This document shows, piece by piece, positions 12,001 through 24,534 of a DNA stretch of 64,000 bases. This DNA is from Yamagishiella unicocca (taxonomy: Eukaryota > Chlorophyta > Chlorophyceae > Chlamydomonadales > Volvocaceae): positions 1 through 64,000 of the forward strand of contig BDSL01000136.1 in NCBI GenBank assembly GCA_003116995.1, written 5' to 3'. Below the pieces are notes generated by a model. The model was not told where the DNA came from. It saw only the letters and a program-made list of their open reading frames with translations, and made no database searches. The stretch's first letter is position 1; every line of letters starts with the position of its first letter. The position numbers and the translations under genes were made by a program.

Positions 12001-15000
12001 AGGGCAGGACGTAAGGGCGCGACAGTGGCTGTGTCGGCGGTAGGTGAACACTGGTGTGTGTCTTTGCAGGAGCAGCAGCCTGGTCCCTTAGTTTCTACCC
12101 ATGTTGACTACTTCAGAAATCAATTCTACGCGGCCATGACTCGCCAGGATATTCCACGATGAAACCCTGCAATTTGCCCCTTTTGTGGGATTTCTCGCCA
12201 CCATCCTTGAGCCACATTGCCCGACACCCCCCATCCTAAAGGAGAGTGACTGCCGCGGCTGCCACCCTTTCCTCAGCAACCCCCCTTGGCCCGAGCGGCT
12301 CACTTTGACCGATCCACTGTAATTCCCCAGTGGTGCAGTAGCGTCACGTTGGCGATAAATCGGGTGGCGAGAGGGCCCCACGCCTTTTCGCAGCGGCCCC
12401 AATCACCTGTAACGATAGCGGGATCCATCAAGGGGTGATGGGGGGATGATGCGGTTTCCGTACGATTAAGATATGGCCTGGCCCTCCTCATCTAGTGACG
12501 TAGAGGCAGAATACCCACATACACACCCGCCCAGCCGACGCGCACACCCCGATATGCCGATACGCCGCACCTGTGTGGGTCATCAGGTGGTCACGACCCT
12601 TGTTGCGATTCCAGTACTCCGCATAGTGTTCCTGTGGTGCGCAAAAGCGCGCATAGCCAGCCACCAAGGGCACAGCGATAGGTTATGTCATGCCTCGATG
12701 TTACATGCAGGATGTTCATGAAGGAGGCACCTCGCCTCTTTTTACTGCAACCATGCAGTCGTGCATACCTGCACCGGCGTGTACTCTGGCGCTGTATTGG
12801 CAAGATAGCTCGTCGGCTACGTGATTCCGAGCTTAGGCGGGCAGGCTGCCAAAGTGCTGTCATGCCGCCTTCTCTTCGTCCAGCGACGTAACCCCTTCCA
12901 CACCCAGCCACCGCCTGCCTTGCGGCTACACCGCTCAGCTCGCCGCTCGCCTTGCGGCCACACCGTGTCGTCCTTATGTATCCCATTCCGTAAAAAATCA
13001 TGGATTGGAGAGTACTTTCATGGGCATTTTTCAGCGGCCTGTGGTTTGCATGGGTGCCTCCAAGCGATGAAGGTGCCGCACTCACCCCATCCCAAACACA
13101 CATTCCTACCCTACCCATCCCAACCCACCATGATGTACTCAAACTTCTTGTCCCAGTTATTGCAGCCACGTCCGCAGCCCGGCAGGAAGAAGTAGTCTGC
13201 CTTGGCGGGGTCCACCTCCCGTAGCCCGAGCGACATGATCCGCTCCCACAGGATGATGTTGAGAGGCCGGTCCAACCACAGCAGGCCCCTGGTGAGCAGG
13301 CGGAGCAGGGAAAAGGAGGACCAGGGAGGGGAGGACACAGCGCAAATTAAAACACCACGGCGGTTTCCCGTCTCGACCGTACCTAAGAAGCGCGCTGACC
13401 ATCGTGACAAAGCAACCTCGCTCATTGATCACCACCACTGCCATAAGTATTTATTCCCACCCCGCTTCTGCTCGCCTCGCCCCTCCTCCATAGCCCCTCC
13501 TCCCCCACGCACCACAAGTGCACGTCCGGCGGAAACTCGTACACGTAGATGCGGGGTCCGCGAGGGTTCATGCTGCGGGGGAGGCCACCGCGCAAGGATG
13601 AGAACAGCTTGAAGGAACCGGCGAACGAGTTAGGCAGGGGCGGGGACAGGGGTTGCCACGTCGGGGTCGAACCATACAAATCAAGGCTTCAACCTGCACT
13701 GCTTGGCTTGCTATCCAATCACCCTCCCCTTCCCATTGGGGAACGGGGACTGCCGCGCAACTACTTACCTGTAGTTCAACCCTGCCAGAAGCACCGTGGT
13801 GTTGGGGCCCCTGCCGCCCTGGTTGCCGTTGTAGTCTGTGGACAATGAGCAGTCCGAGCCGAAGTAGCCGGGGTAGCAGTGGCAGACCCCGCCCACGCAC
13901 GTGCCCCGGCCATTGCACTCGTTGATGCACCATTCGCGGATGAGGCGGTAGCACTGGCCCTCGTGCTGGCAGAACTGGTGACAGGAGGTCGCCAGGGGAG
14001 TGGCGCAGTCAGGGCCCTCGCGCCCGCGGGGGCAGTCGCACCTGCCGTGGTGGTCGGGGGCGGGGTTGCGAGGGAATGTGCGAACGAGGGCATGGGGATG
14101 TGGAATTGCGGCCTTCCGGCTGGACCCATCTCCGCAACAGCCTCTCCCTCTTGCACTTCCCCCATGAATTTCCACCCAACCCCATCCTCCCGAGACCCCT
14201 CGCCACTCCACGACATACCACTCCACGACATACCTGCCCAGCTCCTGGTTGCAGGTGCCGTGGAGGTAGCAGTTGGGTGCGCAGCGGTCCCGCTCGGGCT
14301 TCCATCCAGGGGCATGCGGCACCTGGCGGTGGGCGGAAAGGAGTGGAAGCGCCGTGGGGCTGTCAGCCTGCATAGTGCGGCTGCCACGCATCGCATCGCG
14401 CTGTGACCGCTCCGAGCAGGACATGCCGGGCACGCGGTGTGAAGTGGCGCACGTTGATACGGGGACCCATGCGTGGGTGTGCAACTGCCTAAGGTCAGAG
14501 CCTGTCGGCGCCCGTCGACGAGGAGTGGACCGCCGTCACACCAAATCAAATGCGGCACATCCCGCGCATCAGCTCCGCATGGGTGAGGCAGAGAACGTTA
14601 CCTGCATAACATGTGTCACCTAGTCGGGATCTTCCCTTCCTCCCCTGACCAACCCCTGCGTCCCGACCTCGGTTCTGTTGCGCAGGAAGTAATAGATGTC
14701 CAGCAGCTCCTCATCCGACTTGGGCATACCCCACTCCCTGCCGGCATCGCGCACCCGGTTGCGGTATTCAGACAGGTGCTGCGCGTACACGTCCGTGGGC
14801 CAGCGGCCATACTGCAGAGGGCAGGAGAGGCCGGGTGGCATTCGGCAGTCCAGAGCAGTGTTGAAGGGGTGCAGCGACACTGGCCAACTCATAGCGGGAG
14901 TCATGGATTGGAAAACAGCTGCCGGTCTATGCCGGCCCAGGAAGAGGCGATGGGGACCAAGTTCCTGCACTTTGCTCCAACTGCACCCCCAAAGGCGAAA

Positions 15001-15355
15001 CATACTCCCCCTTACCATTTTTTGCCAATAATTGAAGATCTCATCCATATTCAAGTCGCGCGTAAGCAGGCGACGTCCGCTGCGCCTCCCAAGCCCGTTA
15101 TCGCGGCCCCAGAGATTACCGAAGTCATCTGCAATAAAGGTCCAAGCTTCCTTACATATATGTTTCCGACAGGGATTTTCGTCCCCTGTCCCGTTTCCGA
15201 TCGAAGCAAGGCTGGACGGGCATGCGCACGGCATGAAACAATCCTTCCTAATAGGAATTTACACTTGGCTTTCCTTGGAGTGACGTTTGGACCAGTATGA
15301 AGAAAACCAACCAGAGCACATGCCATCGTAGACGAGCCAGCGCAGGTATAGTCAT
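9026..15355 (-). CDS. exostosin-like (GT47) glycosyltransferase with EGF-like repeats, 17 exons
   Basis: Predicted type II membrane glycosyltransferase of the secretory pathway (exostosin/GT47 family; sugar donor and acceptor not predictable). Exons, in transcript order: 15265-15355, 15016-15185, 14668-14811, 14234-14322, 13769-14041, 13513-13572, 13129-13288, 12571-12631, 12304-12406, 11934-11979, 11515-11594, 11270-11304, 10705-10881, 10465-10530, 10067-10197, 9392-9550, 9026-9313. They sum to 2,133 bases (710 aa) with every intron phase matching. Residues 11-25 form a hydrophobic anchor (HVLWLVFFILVQ) after a short basic start. Two EGF-like Cys clusters follow at about 149-178 and 188-245. 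The exostosin domain starts at PRIYVYEFPP (about 262) and includes ADYFFLP, EYWNRNKGRDH, CFAPTGAGHGKR and DHVAQPFEPFLNW. EGF plus exostosin is a familiar volvocine arrangement. Weak points: the donor at 14668 is GTCGGG, and the first exon rests on its ATG, hydrophobic stretch and phase. The 95-residue tail after 615 is Pro/Ala-rich and not recognised. Confidence 0.88.
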
Positions 15356-17165
15356 TCTATTGCAACACATGTTTGCATTCAAGCGACGCATTATATCATG
15401 TGAAAACAGCACTTCCCATAGGCCACGGCCAGTGATTACCAAATATCAGAAGTTGTTTGAACCGTTGTATCGCCAGCTAACATAATCGACTATATACCAT
15501 GCGTGTGGCGTTGGGATACTACTGTTATACTACTGTTTCGCATAGCGCTTCGGCAATTGCCAATTGGCTGTAATGTGCCGTACCGGCGCGCAACCGGCAA
15601 CCCTGACCTCCCTGCATGCGGTACCCTTGCCCATTGACGAGTCGCGCCCAACGTAACAACCCCCGACACCAACAGGGGGGAGCAAAGTTGTAACATGGAC
15701 GTCAGCAGGTGACATTGTTTTCAAGGGAACAGCAGTCGACCCCGAAGGACCCCGACCTTGGGTACACCGGGGACACTTGGATGCACCGTTTGCAAACCAT
15801 CACCTACAGAACCAGCCGCGCAGGCCGTGCCTGCATGCCAGACCGTTGATACTCATAGTTTGCTTATCGTTGCCATGCTATGCTGACAGCACGTCCGCAG
15901 CGGCCAAGTCACCCAGTCCGGTGCTTATCCCACCCTATGCTTATGGTTCCATCCAGTTCCATCCCTTTCCATCCAAACAGTTGGCGCGTAAGGTTTTCTG
16001 CCACGCCTGAGAAACTTGCAGTGCGGGAGCTTAAGCGTCCCAACCGTGTGAAACGTAGCAGCCATCGTGCTCTGTGAAGCAGCATTCAGCGTTTCACAGA
16101 GCTGAAGACCCTAGGCACAAATGTTAATGACTGCAGCGGCCATAAGTCCCGCTACACCTCGAATACTTTTTGGCAGACATACATCGCATATGGCATCAAG
16201 GTTGGTTCCAAGGGGATTACTTCCCTCTCTCCGAAAAACGGTTCCGACGGTTCCAGGGGTAAGTCGACATGTCCTCTGCTGTATGCATCCAGCTTTCAAT
16301 GGGTATAACATTATAGGCATGACCCAAACAGCAAGCTTGCGCAATAGGCGTACTGCAGGTAAGAGTAGGTCCCACTGGGACCGTCCCAGTTCGCGCCCAG
16401 CTGTTCCCGTACAACTACAACAACGCCTATTCCGCGGAGGATGTCACACGAATGGCAGACAATTCGCACGGCAACAATTAGACATACTTTCACCACCTGC
16501 TGTTGCCAACAGGCCACCCCGCTCGGGTTCAGGGCTAGAAGGTCGCCATCAAGTAAATGCTAAGAGGAGGACACGTTCTCCAAGTGTGAAATCCAATAAC
16601 GAGTAACCTAGGATCCGCTGAATGTTAGTCAGCGCGGACACCAAGGCCACTCGCGGAGCCTAGGTGCCAAGCCGCTTAAGGAGGCGTATGAGGCTGAAAT
16701 GGCACGACGAGGAAGGAGGCTTTACTAACTCAGGCATCAGCTTGCCTCAAACGGCTTCAGGCGCTGCAGCAGCCGTGGCAGGCAGCAGGTGAGCTCAGAG
16801 AAACAAGAACCATGGTCGCACCTGTGTTGGCGCAATGCAGCCAATGGATCGACGCCTGTGCTGTCGTGTCGCGGGATGTCGCGGGATATGATTCATGATC
16901 CTCCTCTCAGGGCGGCTTCCTTACCCTCGGGGGGGATAGGCGCCCGCCCTTCCTGCCACTCCCTCGCGTGCTTCTTTCCAACTTTTTGCCTCACACCGCT
17001 TTGAAACCCTTCGCTAGGTAGCAGGTGGTGACTCGTTGCAGAGTAGCCCTGGGTAGTGCTCCCAACAGCAGCAGCAGCAGTTGAATCCTGGCTCGCAAAT
17101 CCGTCCGCAACGGCCCCCTCCAATTTGGTCAGCAACCGCACAGCACAGGAGGACCCGCGGCATAG
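15356..17165. other. divergent intergenic region between the exostosin-like and AT-hook genes
   Basis: This 1.8-kb stretch separates two divergently transcribed genes and should hold both promoters and 5' UTRs. Open frames here, such as one of 161 codons at 16121-16606, resemble no known family and fit no splice model. I found no convincing TATA box or other named element. Extra 5' non-coding exons of either gene cannot be excluded. Confidence 0.5.
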
Positions 17166-20100
17166 ATGGAGCGACGACCTGAACAGGAAAACGAGGCACC
17201 AGTGCCGGCGCTGCCCACGAGAGAACCACAGCCGCGACAGGCAGCAGGTGGTGGTGGTGGCCATGGCGACGGAGTGCACGTCAAGGTGGAGGCGGAAATA
17301 GGGTCTGCCCCTACGGGTCCTGCGCCAGTAGCAGCTAAAGTGAAGGCGGCAGGGAAGAAGGCAGCGAAGAAGGCAGTGAAGAAGGCAGCGAAGAAGGTGG
17401 CGAAGGCGGCAGGGAAGGCTGTGAAGGCGGCAGAGAAAGCAGTAGAGAAGGCAGCAGAGAAGGCGGCAGGGAAGGCGGCAGCGATGGCGACAGCGAAGGC
17501 GGCAGCGAAGGCGGCAGCGAAGGCGGCAGCGAAGGCGGCAGCGAAGGCGGCAGCGAAGGCGGCAGCGATGGTGGCAGCTCCGAGAGTGGCGATGGCGGCG
17601 GCTGGTGGGATGGGGGCTGCAGCCTGTCGCAAGGCGGCCCGGCGCGATCCTGCACATGCTACCGCTGCCGCCAGCACCCCCACCTTGTCTACCGCCACAG
17701 ATCACACCAGCGACAGCATGGTCGACATCGACGCAGGTGATGAAAATAATGGTGACGAAGTTGATGGTTATGGGGATGAAGACGACGGCGAGGAAGACAA
17801 CGACGGTGATGATGACGATGATGGGAGGGAGATCATCTCCATGGATGCGGACGCGGCCAAAGGAGCGGCCGCCAATGCACCTTCCTCGGCCCAGCCTTCC
17901 GTCCCGAATGGCTCTGGGACGCTGTACGATGACGCGGGGTCCTGCCTGCCGCTACCCGAGCGGCATGTATGGGCATGGTTCCCCCACTTTTACAGTGGCG
18001 GCAAGGACTCGGATGACGGAGATGCCGCAGGCGGGCGGCGCCAGGGCCGCAGCGCCGGGCTCTCATGTTTGGGTCCCGGCCGCTTGCTGGTGCGCATCCA
18101 GGTTGACAACATCGCCGGCTGTGGTGACAGGACTGCCGGTGCCGGTCGTGCGAGCGGGTTGCTTGGGTGCCTAGGACCGCACGATGCACGCATCGTGACC
18201 AGCCGCGGGCAGGAGCGGTACAGTCTCAGGTACGGCGACACTGGGTTTTGGGTTTTGCACCAGGACCCGGGAAATTGCGGACCTGCATCTGGGGGGCACG
18301 GCGGACCCTCCATGCGCGCACCCACCCACCATCATAACCTACTCCTGGACAGTCTGTTCGTCCATCGGCACCTAGCAACCTATCTTAGCATCGCCGAAGC
18401 TACCCGTTTTCTAGCCGGCTACTCTGTGAACCTTTACTGTTCCCTAGCTCGCTACCCTGTCAACTCCTACTATCCCTGGCCCCCTACCCGTTGTTACCAC
18501 CTCGTGCCTGCCCGTGCTCCCTCCTGGCCTGGTGCTGCAGGCTTCCCCGCTCGGTGCGCGAGCACCTGGTGGGTTGCCGGCTGATGGGGTACAGTGGGCA
18601 CCCGGGCCTGGAGCCCAGCACCCACTCCGGCACTAAGCGGGGCAGCGGCGCCCGGGGCCAGGAGTGCAAGGGGGACGGGGTAGTCGTCCTGCACGTGCAG
18701 CTGCCGGGGTCCAGCGCTGCTGCCAAGGTTGCGGCTGCCGGGCCGCCCGTTGGTAGTTCACAGCGTCGGACGCCGGGGCGGCAGCGGCAGCTGGTGGTTG
18801 ACAGCCACGACGACTCGGAGGGCTGCGATGGCGGACGGCCGCGGGCAAAGAGACGAGTCGCTGAGCCGGACCAGGGTACCCAGGCAGCGGTGGGGTCGCC
18901 ACGTGGGCTGTCAGAGGAGCAGCAGGGCCGAGACCATAAGGAGCTGGAGCAGCAGCGAAGGCAGCAGCAGAAGGGGAAGAGGCAGCGCCAGGAGACAGAC
19001 AGCGATCAGCAGGAGGAGGAGGCAGAGGAGGAGGAGGACGCGCCAGTGGTGCGGCCGAAGGAACGGCAGCGAGTATCCGAGTCCCAGCCACAGCCGAAGG
19101 GAGCTGCAGCAAGGTCGGCGCCCCCTCCTGTAGCGTCGGGGGCCGAGGTGGCCGGAGCGTCCGCAGTACTTGTTAAGCGCCATCGAGGCCGACCGCCCAA
19201 GTATCCCCGGATGGCGCCTCTGGTTCTGGCGCCAGGTGCAGCCCTGGTGGGGGCCCACGTCCCTGATGCAGCAGCCCATGCGCCGGCCATCACTACAGAA
19301 GCCACAGCACAGGCCGCTGCCCAACAACCCCTACCCCAGCACACAGCGGCCACCAAAGTGGATGCTCCGTCCGTGCCATTGGCCCCCGTAGCCGAGCCCC
19401 CAGTGCAGCTGAAGGGCAAGGTGTCAGGTGCAGAGCCAGAGGCCGGACCACTCTTGGCGACCTCGCGGACTGTCGGTAGAGCTCGTAACAGCACAGCTGC
19501 ACGCAGCCATCCGCCAGCACCAACGCCACTTGCGCAGCAAGCGAAGCAGCAGCAGCAGCCTCGCGCCGCTGCCACAGCAATACCTGTTCATCCATCGCCC
19601 CGCACCAAAGCTCCTGGATGCAATGGCGGTGCAAGTGCTGTGGGCGCGGCTATGGGGCACGGGAAGGAGGCGGACCAGCCAGGATACGCGCACACGGTGG
19701 GGGATGGCAAGGAGGGCCCCAAGCAGCGGCCCGCTACCCGCTCTCTTGCAGCAGTTATGGCGATGGTGGCAGCAGCGGTGTGGCGTAGGAAGGCGTGTGA
19801 GCTCGCAGGTGCTCAGTGGGGGCCTCTGTGTGGCGGGGTCCAAATCAACCCGCAGCTCAGAGCCCCGGCTGACAGCGGGGGCGGTGAGGGTCCTGTGGGC
19901 GGAGGTGGAGCTCACGTGCTATCACCACCACCACGTGCAGCCAGCGCGCCGGTGGCCCGGCACCTCGATGTTGTACCCGCCATTGCGGTGACCTTGGCGG
20001 AGGAGGTTGATGAGGGAGCTGCTGCCAGGTCGACGGGGCCAGTGGCAGCCACGACACGCACAATGGAGGCAGCACCGCCGGCAGCTGCAGGGCCCCTGAT

Positions 20101-22870
20101 AACGCCAGCAGCTATGGCGCCCCCGCCACCACCAGCAGCTGGCGGGCGGCCCCAAGTAGCACCAGTAGCTTTTGGGTCACCGGTAGAACTGGCAGCCTCG
20201 GGACGGTCCCCAGTATCACCGGCAGCTATGATCCCCCCGGTTGTGCCAGCAGCTATGGTTCCCCAGGTTGCACCAGCAGCTGGTGGACGGCCCGCAGCAA
20301 CACCCACACATGTTTTATTCCCGATAGCATCAGCAGCTGTGGGATGGGCCCCAGCAACAGTAACAGCTATGTGGCCCCCACCGGCACCAGCAGCTGGCGT
20401 GCGGCCCCGAGTAACACCAGCAGCTATGGGGCCCCCGCCAGCAACAGCGGCTGCATGCCCCCCGGTTGCGCCAACAGCTACGGGTCCTTCACAAGTACCA
20501 GCGGCTGTGGGACAGCCCCCAGCGAAGCCAGCAGCTATGGGGCCCCCGCCAGCAGCAGCGGCTGTGGGACAGCCCCCAGTACCACCAGCAGCTATGGGAG
20601 GCCTGCCAGCGCCAGCGGCTGCGGGTCAGCCCCGAGTAACACCAGCAGCTATGGGTCCTCCACCAGCACCAGCGGCTGTGGGACAGCCCTCAGAAACGCC
20701 AGCAGCTATGGGGCCCCCGCCATCACCAGCGGCTGTGGGACAGTCCCCAGTGAAGCCAGCAGCTATGGGGCCCCCGCCGGCACCAGCAGCTGTGGGACAG
20801 CCCCCAGCTAAGCCAGCAGCTATGGGGCCCCCGCCGGCACCAGCGGCTGTGGGACAGCCCCCAGCTAAGCCAGCAGCTATGGGGCCCCCGCCAGCACCAG
20901 CGGCTGTGGGACAGCCCCCAGCTAAGCCAGCAGCTATGGGGCCCCCGCCAGCACCAGCGGCTGTGGGACAGCCCCCAGTGAAGCTAACAGCTATGGGGCC
21001 CCCGCCAGCACCAGTGGCTGTGGGACAGCCCCCAGCTAAGCCAGCAGCTATGGGGCCCCCGCCGGCACCAGCGGCTGTGGGACAGCCCCCAGCTAAGCCA
21101 GCAGCTATGGGGCCCCCGCCAGCACCAGCGGCTGTGGGACAGCCCCCAGCTAAGCTAACAGCTATGGGGCCCCCGCCAGCACCAGTGGCTGTGGGACAGC
21201 CCCCAGTGAAGCCAGCAGCTATGGGGCCCCCGCCGGCACCAGCGGCTGTGGGACAGCCCCCAGCTAAGCCAGCAGCTATGGGGCCCCCGCCGGCACCAGC
21301 GGCTGTGGGACAGCCCCCAGCTAAGCCAGCAGCTATGGGGCCCCCGCCAGCACCAGCGGCTGTGGGACAGCCCCCAGCTAAGCCAGCAGCTATGGGGCCC
21401 CCGCCAGCACCAGCGGCTGTGGGACAGCCCCCAGTGAAGCTAACAGCTATGGGGCCCCCGCCAGCACCAGTGGCTGTGGGACAGCCCTCAGTACCACCAG
21501 CAGCTATGGGGCCCCCGCCAGCACCAGCGGCTGTGCGACAGCCCTCAGTAACACCAGCAGCTATGGGGCCCCCGCCAGCACCAGCGGCTGTGGGACAGCC
21601 CCCAGTGAAGCCAGCAGCTATGGGGCCCCCGCCAGCACCAGCGGCTGTGGGACAGCCCCCAGCTAAGCCAGCAGCTATGGGGCCCCCGCCAGCACCAGCG
21701 GCTGTGGGACAGCCCCCAGTGAAGCCAGCAGCTATGGGGCCCCCGCCAGCACCAACGGCTGTAGGACAGCCCCCAGTGAAGCCAGCAGCTATGGGGCCCC
21801 CGCCAGCACCAGCGGCTGTGGGACAGCCCTCAGTAACTCCAGCAGCTATGGGGCCCCCGCCAGCACCAGCGGCTGTGGGACAGCCCCCAGTGAAGCCAGC
21901 AGCTATGGGGCCCCCACCAGCGCCAGCGGCTGGCGGCCAGGCCCCAGTAACGCCAGCAGCTATGGGAGGCCCGCCAGCACCAGCAGCTGGGGGACGGCCC
22001 AGGGTACCAGCTGCAGCACCAGCATCTTCGGAGGCCCCGGCAACGCCGGCAAGCACAGGGTTTCCTTCCGGCGCTGGGGCCGTGAATGTAGATGTCGAGG
22101 CGCCGGAGGTGCAGGTTGGCTACGGTCCCCGCCTGGAGGCCCTTCTTCGGCCTCATTCGGCCGCTCTGGGAGTTCAGGTCACCCGTTTTGTGGGCAACTT
22201 GCCATGCCCGGGGGCTGGCAGCGGCCACAGCGTTCCCGAGGCAGCCGGACCTGGCACTGCTGCGGCGGCGACCACCGCACCTAACACTGGCGTGGGTACC
22301 GCGAAGGTCGGGCGCCGTGCGCAGGGCGAGAATTTTGCTTGTATAAAGAACCACCTGCGGCAGCAGCTGCCAGCTCTGAGGATCTTGGAAGCGAAGCTGG
22401 CTGCCCGGTTGCATGCGGCTGGCGTCCAGCGAGGTGCCGCCGACGTTAGCGAGCACAGCGTTGCCGCTGGTGACAGTGGCGGACCGCTGGTGCAGCTGCG
22501 CGACTGCATGGCAGACATGCGCAGGGTGCTGGAGAAGGCGGCATTCTCGGCCGCCGCCTGGCCGCCAGCCGGCTCCTTGCCAAAGGCCGGCGCCGCTGAG
22601 AGCCCCTCCCCCTCGCAGGAAGCCTGCTCTCTGGTGGTGGGGCAGCGGCTGGTGACGATGAACATGCTGACGTTGTGGCACGAACAGCTGCTGAGCGTGG
22701 AGCCCGACAGCGGCGGCGGTGCAGGCGAGTGCCAGGAGACGAGTCGCTTGACCATGGGGCTGCTGCACCAGGCGCTGGCGATGAGGCGTATCCTGCTGCA
22801 GGTTGAAACCGGGGCTGAGGCTTGTTTGGGGAAGGGAAATATGTCAGGTGCGGAGGCTGGCGGCACCTAG
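17166..22870 (+). CDS. AT-hook, H1-like Lys/Ala-rich and Pro/Ala-repeat protein
   Basis: Not a recognised orthologue; it has features of a chromatin or DNA-binding protein. Two exons, 17166-18229 and 18541-22870, give 1,797 aa; the 311-bp intron (GTACGG...GCTGCAG) joins in phase. Residues about 57-140 are Lys/Ala-rich, with AAK-type repeats like a histone H1 tail. About 185-225 is Asp/Glu/Asn-rich. A possible folded part follows (HVWAWFPHFYSGG, then RYSLRLPRSVREHLVG across the splice). Residues about 440-560 are Gln/Glu/Arg-rich and charged. KRHRGRPPKYPR at about 567-578 is a good AT-hook. Residues about 860-1505 are Pro/Ala-rich, mostly 19-residue repeats of the type AMGPPPAPAAVGQPPAKPA. The last 290 residues look helical and non-repetitive. 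AT-hooks bind the minor groove of AT-rich DNA; a nuclear role is inference. The start is the first ATG of the frame; an upstream exon is possible. Confidence 0.7.
17492..17567 (+). repeat. 12-bp coding repeat (Ala-Lys-Ala-Ala)
   Basis: About six copies of GCGAAGGCGGCA in the first exon of the AT-hook gene, coding for an (AKAA)n helix of histone-H1 type. Confidence 0.85.
20390..21990 (+). repeat. 57-bp coding repeat (19 residues), about 28 copies
   Basis: Tandem 57-bp units within the second exon of the AT-hook gene, consensus peptide AMGPPPAPAAVGQPPAKPA with variants such as VKPA, VKLT, SVPP and SVTP. The period is a multiple of three, so the frame is kept throughout. The first few copies (from about 20060) are more diverged and irregular; from about 20700 they are nearly uniform, suggesting recent expansion from the middle. 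The same DNA is open in other frames on both strands; those are by-products of the repeat. Confidence 0.9.
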
Positions 22871-24534
22871 GCAATGTGGTGGTTGCATACATGAGGGGAA
22901 TTACCCGGCGTTGTCAGCTGCACGCACCTCACTCGGCAGGGGGAGCTGTTGGGAGCAGCGGGGCTGTGGCTGCGGCAGTGCTGCCACGGGCAGCGCAGGG
23001 TTACATGGTGTAGTTTCGCTTACGCTGTCAAGGTTGTTAGCTAAGGCTAGGGAGGTCCGCCTGAGGGTGTTACCGATGTGGAACAAACGGTGTACCAAGA
23101 CATGACGGAAGGAAACACGCTTAAGATTGCGTTATGGGATTTGCATGCTGCTGGAGGTCTGGATGTGTAATTTGGCGGGACTGGCGCCAGTATTGACGTC
23201 GAGGCGAGGGGGCGCAGCGCCTTCTGGAAAATCGTGAGGTGTGCAACTCCTGGGGGTTTTGCACTAGTGAGTAGGCCACTCCCGAGTTACAGGCGGCTTT
23301 ACAATTGAGCGACCTTGCAACCCCTTGCGTCGGTACAACGTACACAATACGAGTCCAATGTCCAATGCATGTGCCATCCTAGCGCGATGGCGCATGCTAG
23401 CGTGAGCATGTGTAGCCAAAACGTACAGGGCACTGTGGTATGCAATAATCAACTACTACTCCTTATGCCATACGGTGTAAAATAGCAGGCGCAAGCAAAG
23501 CAGAGAGTGACATGTATAGGAACAAGGCTAGACCTCGGTAGATGCCCAGTTAGGCACACAATTGCTTGTGCAGTACAGTTTGCAGGTTATAACGAACCAA
23601 TATCACCGCATTGCACACACTGACCACATAAAAATCGGCATGAATGGAAGGCAACAAGTTTCATGAATCGTGTGATGCAGCCGACTCGGCCGCTATTGCG
23701 GAGGCGTGATACTGCAGCAACAATGCGCAGTTAATGACCAAAACTGCTGGGCGCCATCGCAGCTATCCATCAGTGCACAATAATTCGGGTATCACCTCTT
23801 CAATTCGTCCAGCAATCAGCCTCACACCACAATCCGGGACCACCTGCTGCGGCTCTGGTTTACTGATTAGCACGTCATGCATTGTGGACATCCATGCGGT
23901 GACGCGACCCATTCGTGTCGGCACCTAAATGCACCACATGCCAATCCGGTTGCATTCTCCTGCACACGAAAACCCGCACCCTTGCCCAGCCAGTCAAGCC
24001 ACCAGCCAATGCGGAACACAAATTCAACTCCACACGGCCCTGTTTCCCTACACCTACCCATCATTCCATCCGTCCATCCACGCGTGTGCTCAATCGTCGA
24101 GACGCAATCATCGCAGTGGTTGGCACTGCAGACAAACGGCTCAAGTCATCCCAACTGCCACATGCAGACCTCCTCTACAAAGTGCCAAGCTGTATGTCGC
24201 AGCTTAGCCTGTCACATTGTCCTGGTCTAAACCCCTACAACACCAAATACTGCAGATATTCAGATATGGCCTTGTCATCGCCATGTGGTATTGATATGGC
24301 CGCGGCCTCGTCCGCACACTGGCCATTGTCGCAACCTAAGCCAAGGCGCCCTTCCATGGGCGGCCGGCCGGCCAGCGTGCGCGGCCTGGAGGGGACGTCG
24401 GGCCCCTTAACCCCAGGCGTACTTCGTCGGAGGGGGCACACAGGCACACAATACACGGATCAACTCGTTGGGCGGGGGTGTCAGCAGTCCACGTCGATCC
24501 TTGAATGGAACACAAACCGTTGAAATAGTGGGCT
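22871..24534. other. convergent 3' region between the AT-hook gene and the giant glycoprotein gene
   Basis: Both flanking genes end here, so the 1.66 kb should be two 3' UTRs and a short spacer. TGTAA for the plus-strand gene is at 23166; a minus-strand TGTAA (TTACA at about 23294-23298) could serve the glycoprotein gene but would imply a 1.2-kb 3' UTR. No open frame here looks coding. Confidence 0.5.
23166..23170 (+). terminator. candidate poly(A) signal of the AT-hook gene
   Basis: TGTAA about 300 bases after the stop codon at 22870, a usual distance for chlorophyte 3' ends. Confidence 0.5.

Noticed and set aside
12986..13045. Possible extra exostosin exon (PLKNAHESTLQSMIFYGMGY)
   Set aside because: It would break the phase of the flanking exons. 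Direct splicing of 13129-13288 to 12571-12631 gives KKFEYIMEHYAEYWNRN, which fits the family.
16121..16606. 161-codon plus-strand frame
   Set aside because: No family resemblance and no splice context; it sits in a divergent promoter region.
16893..17705. Minus-strand frame rich in Arg, Cys and His
   Set aside because: It is the antisense of the Lys/Ala-coding repeat of the AT-hook gene.
20626..22056. 476-codon minus-strand frame with GGPIAAG repeats
   Set aside because: Antisense shadow of the 57-bp coding repeat; the plus-strand frame carries the AT-hook and the non-repetitive domains.
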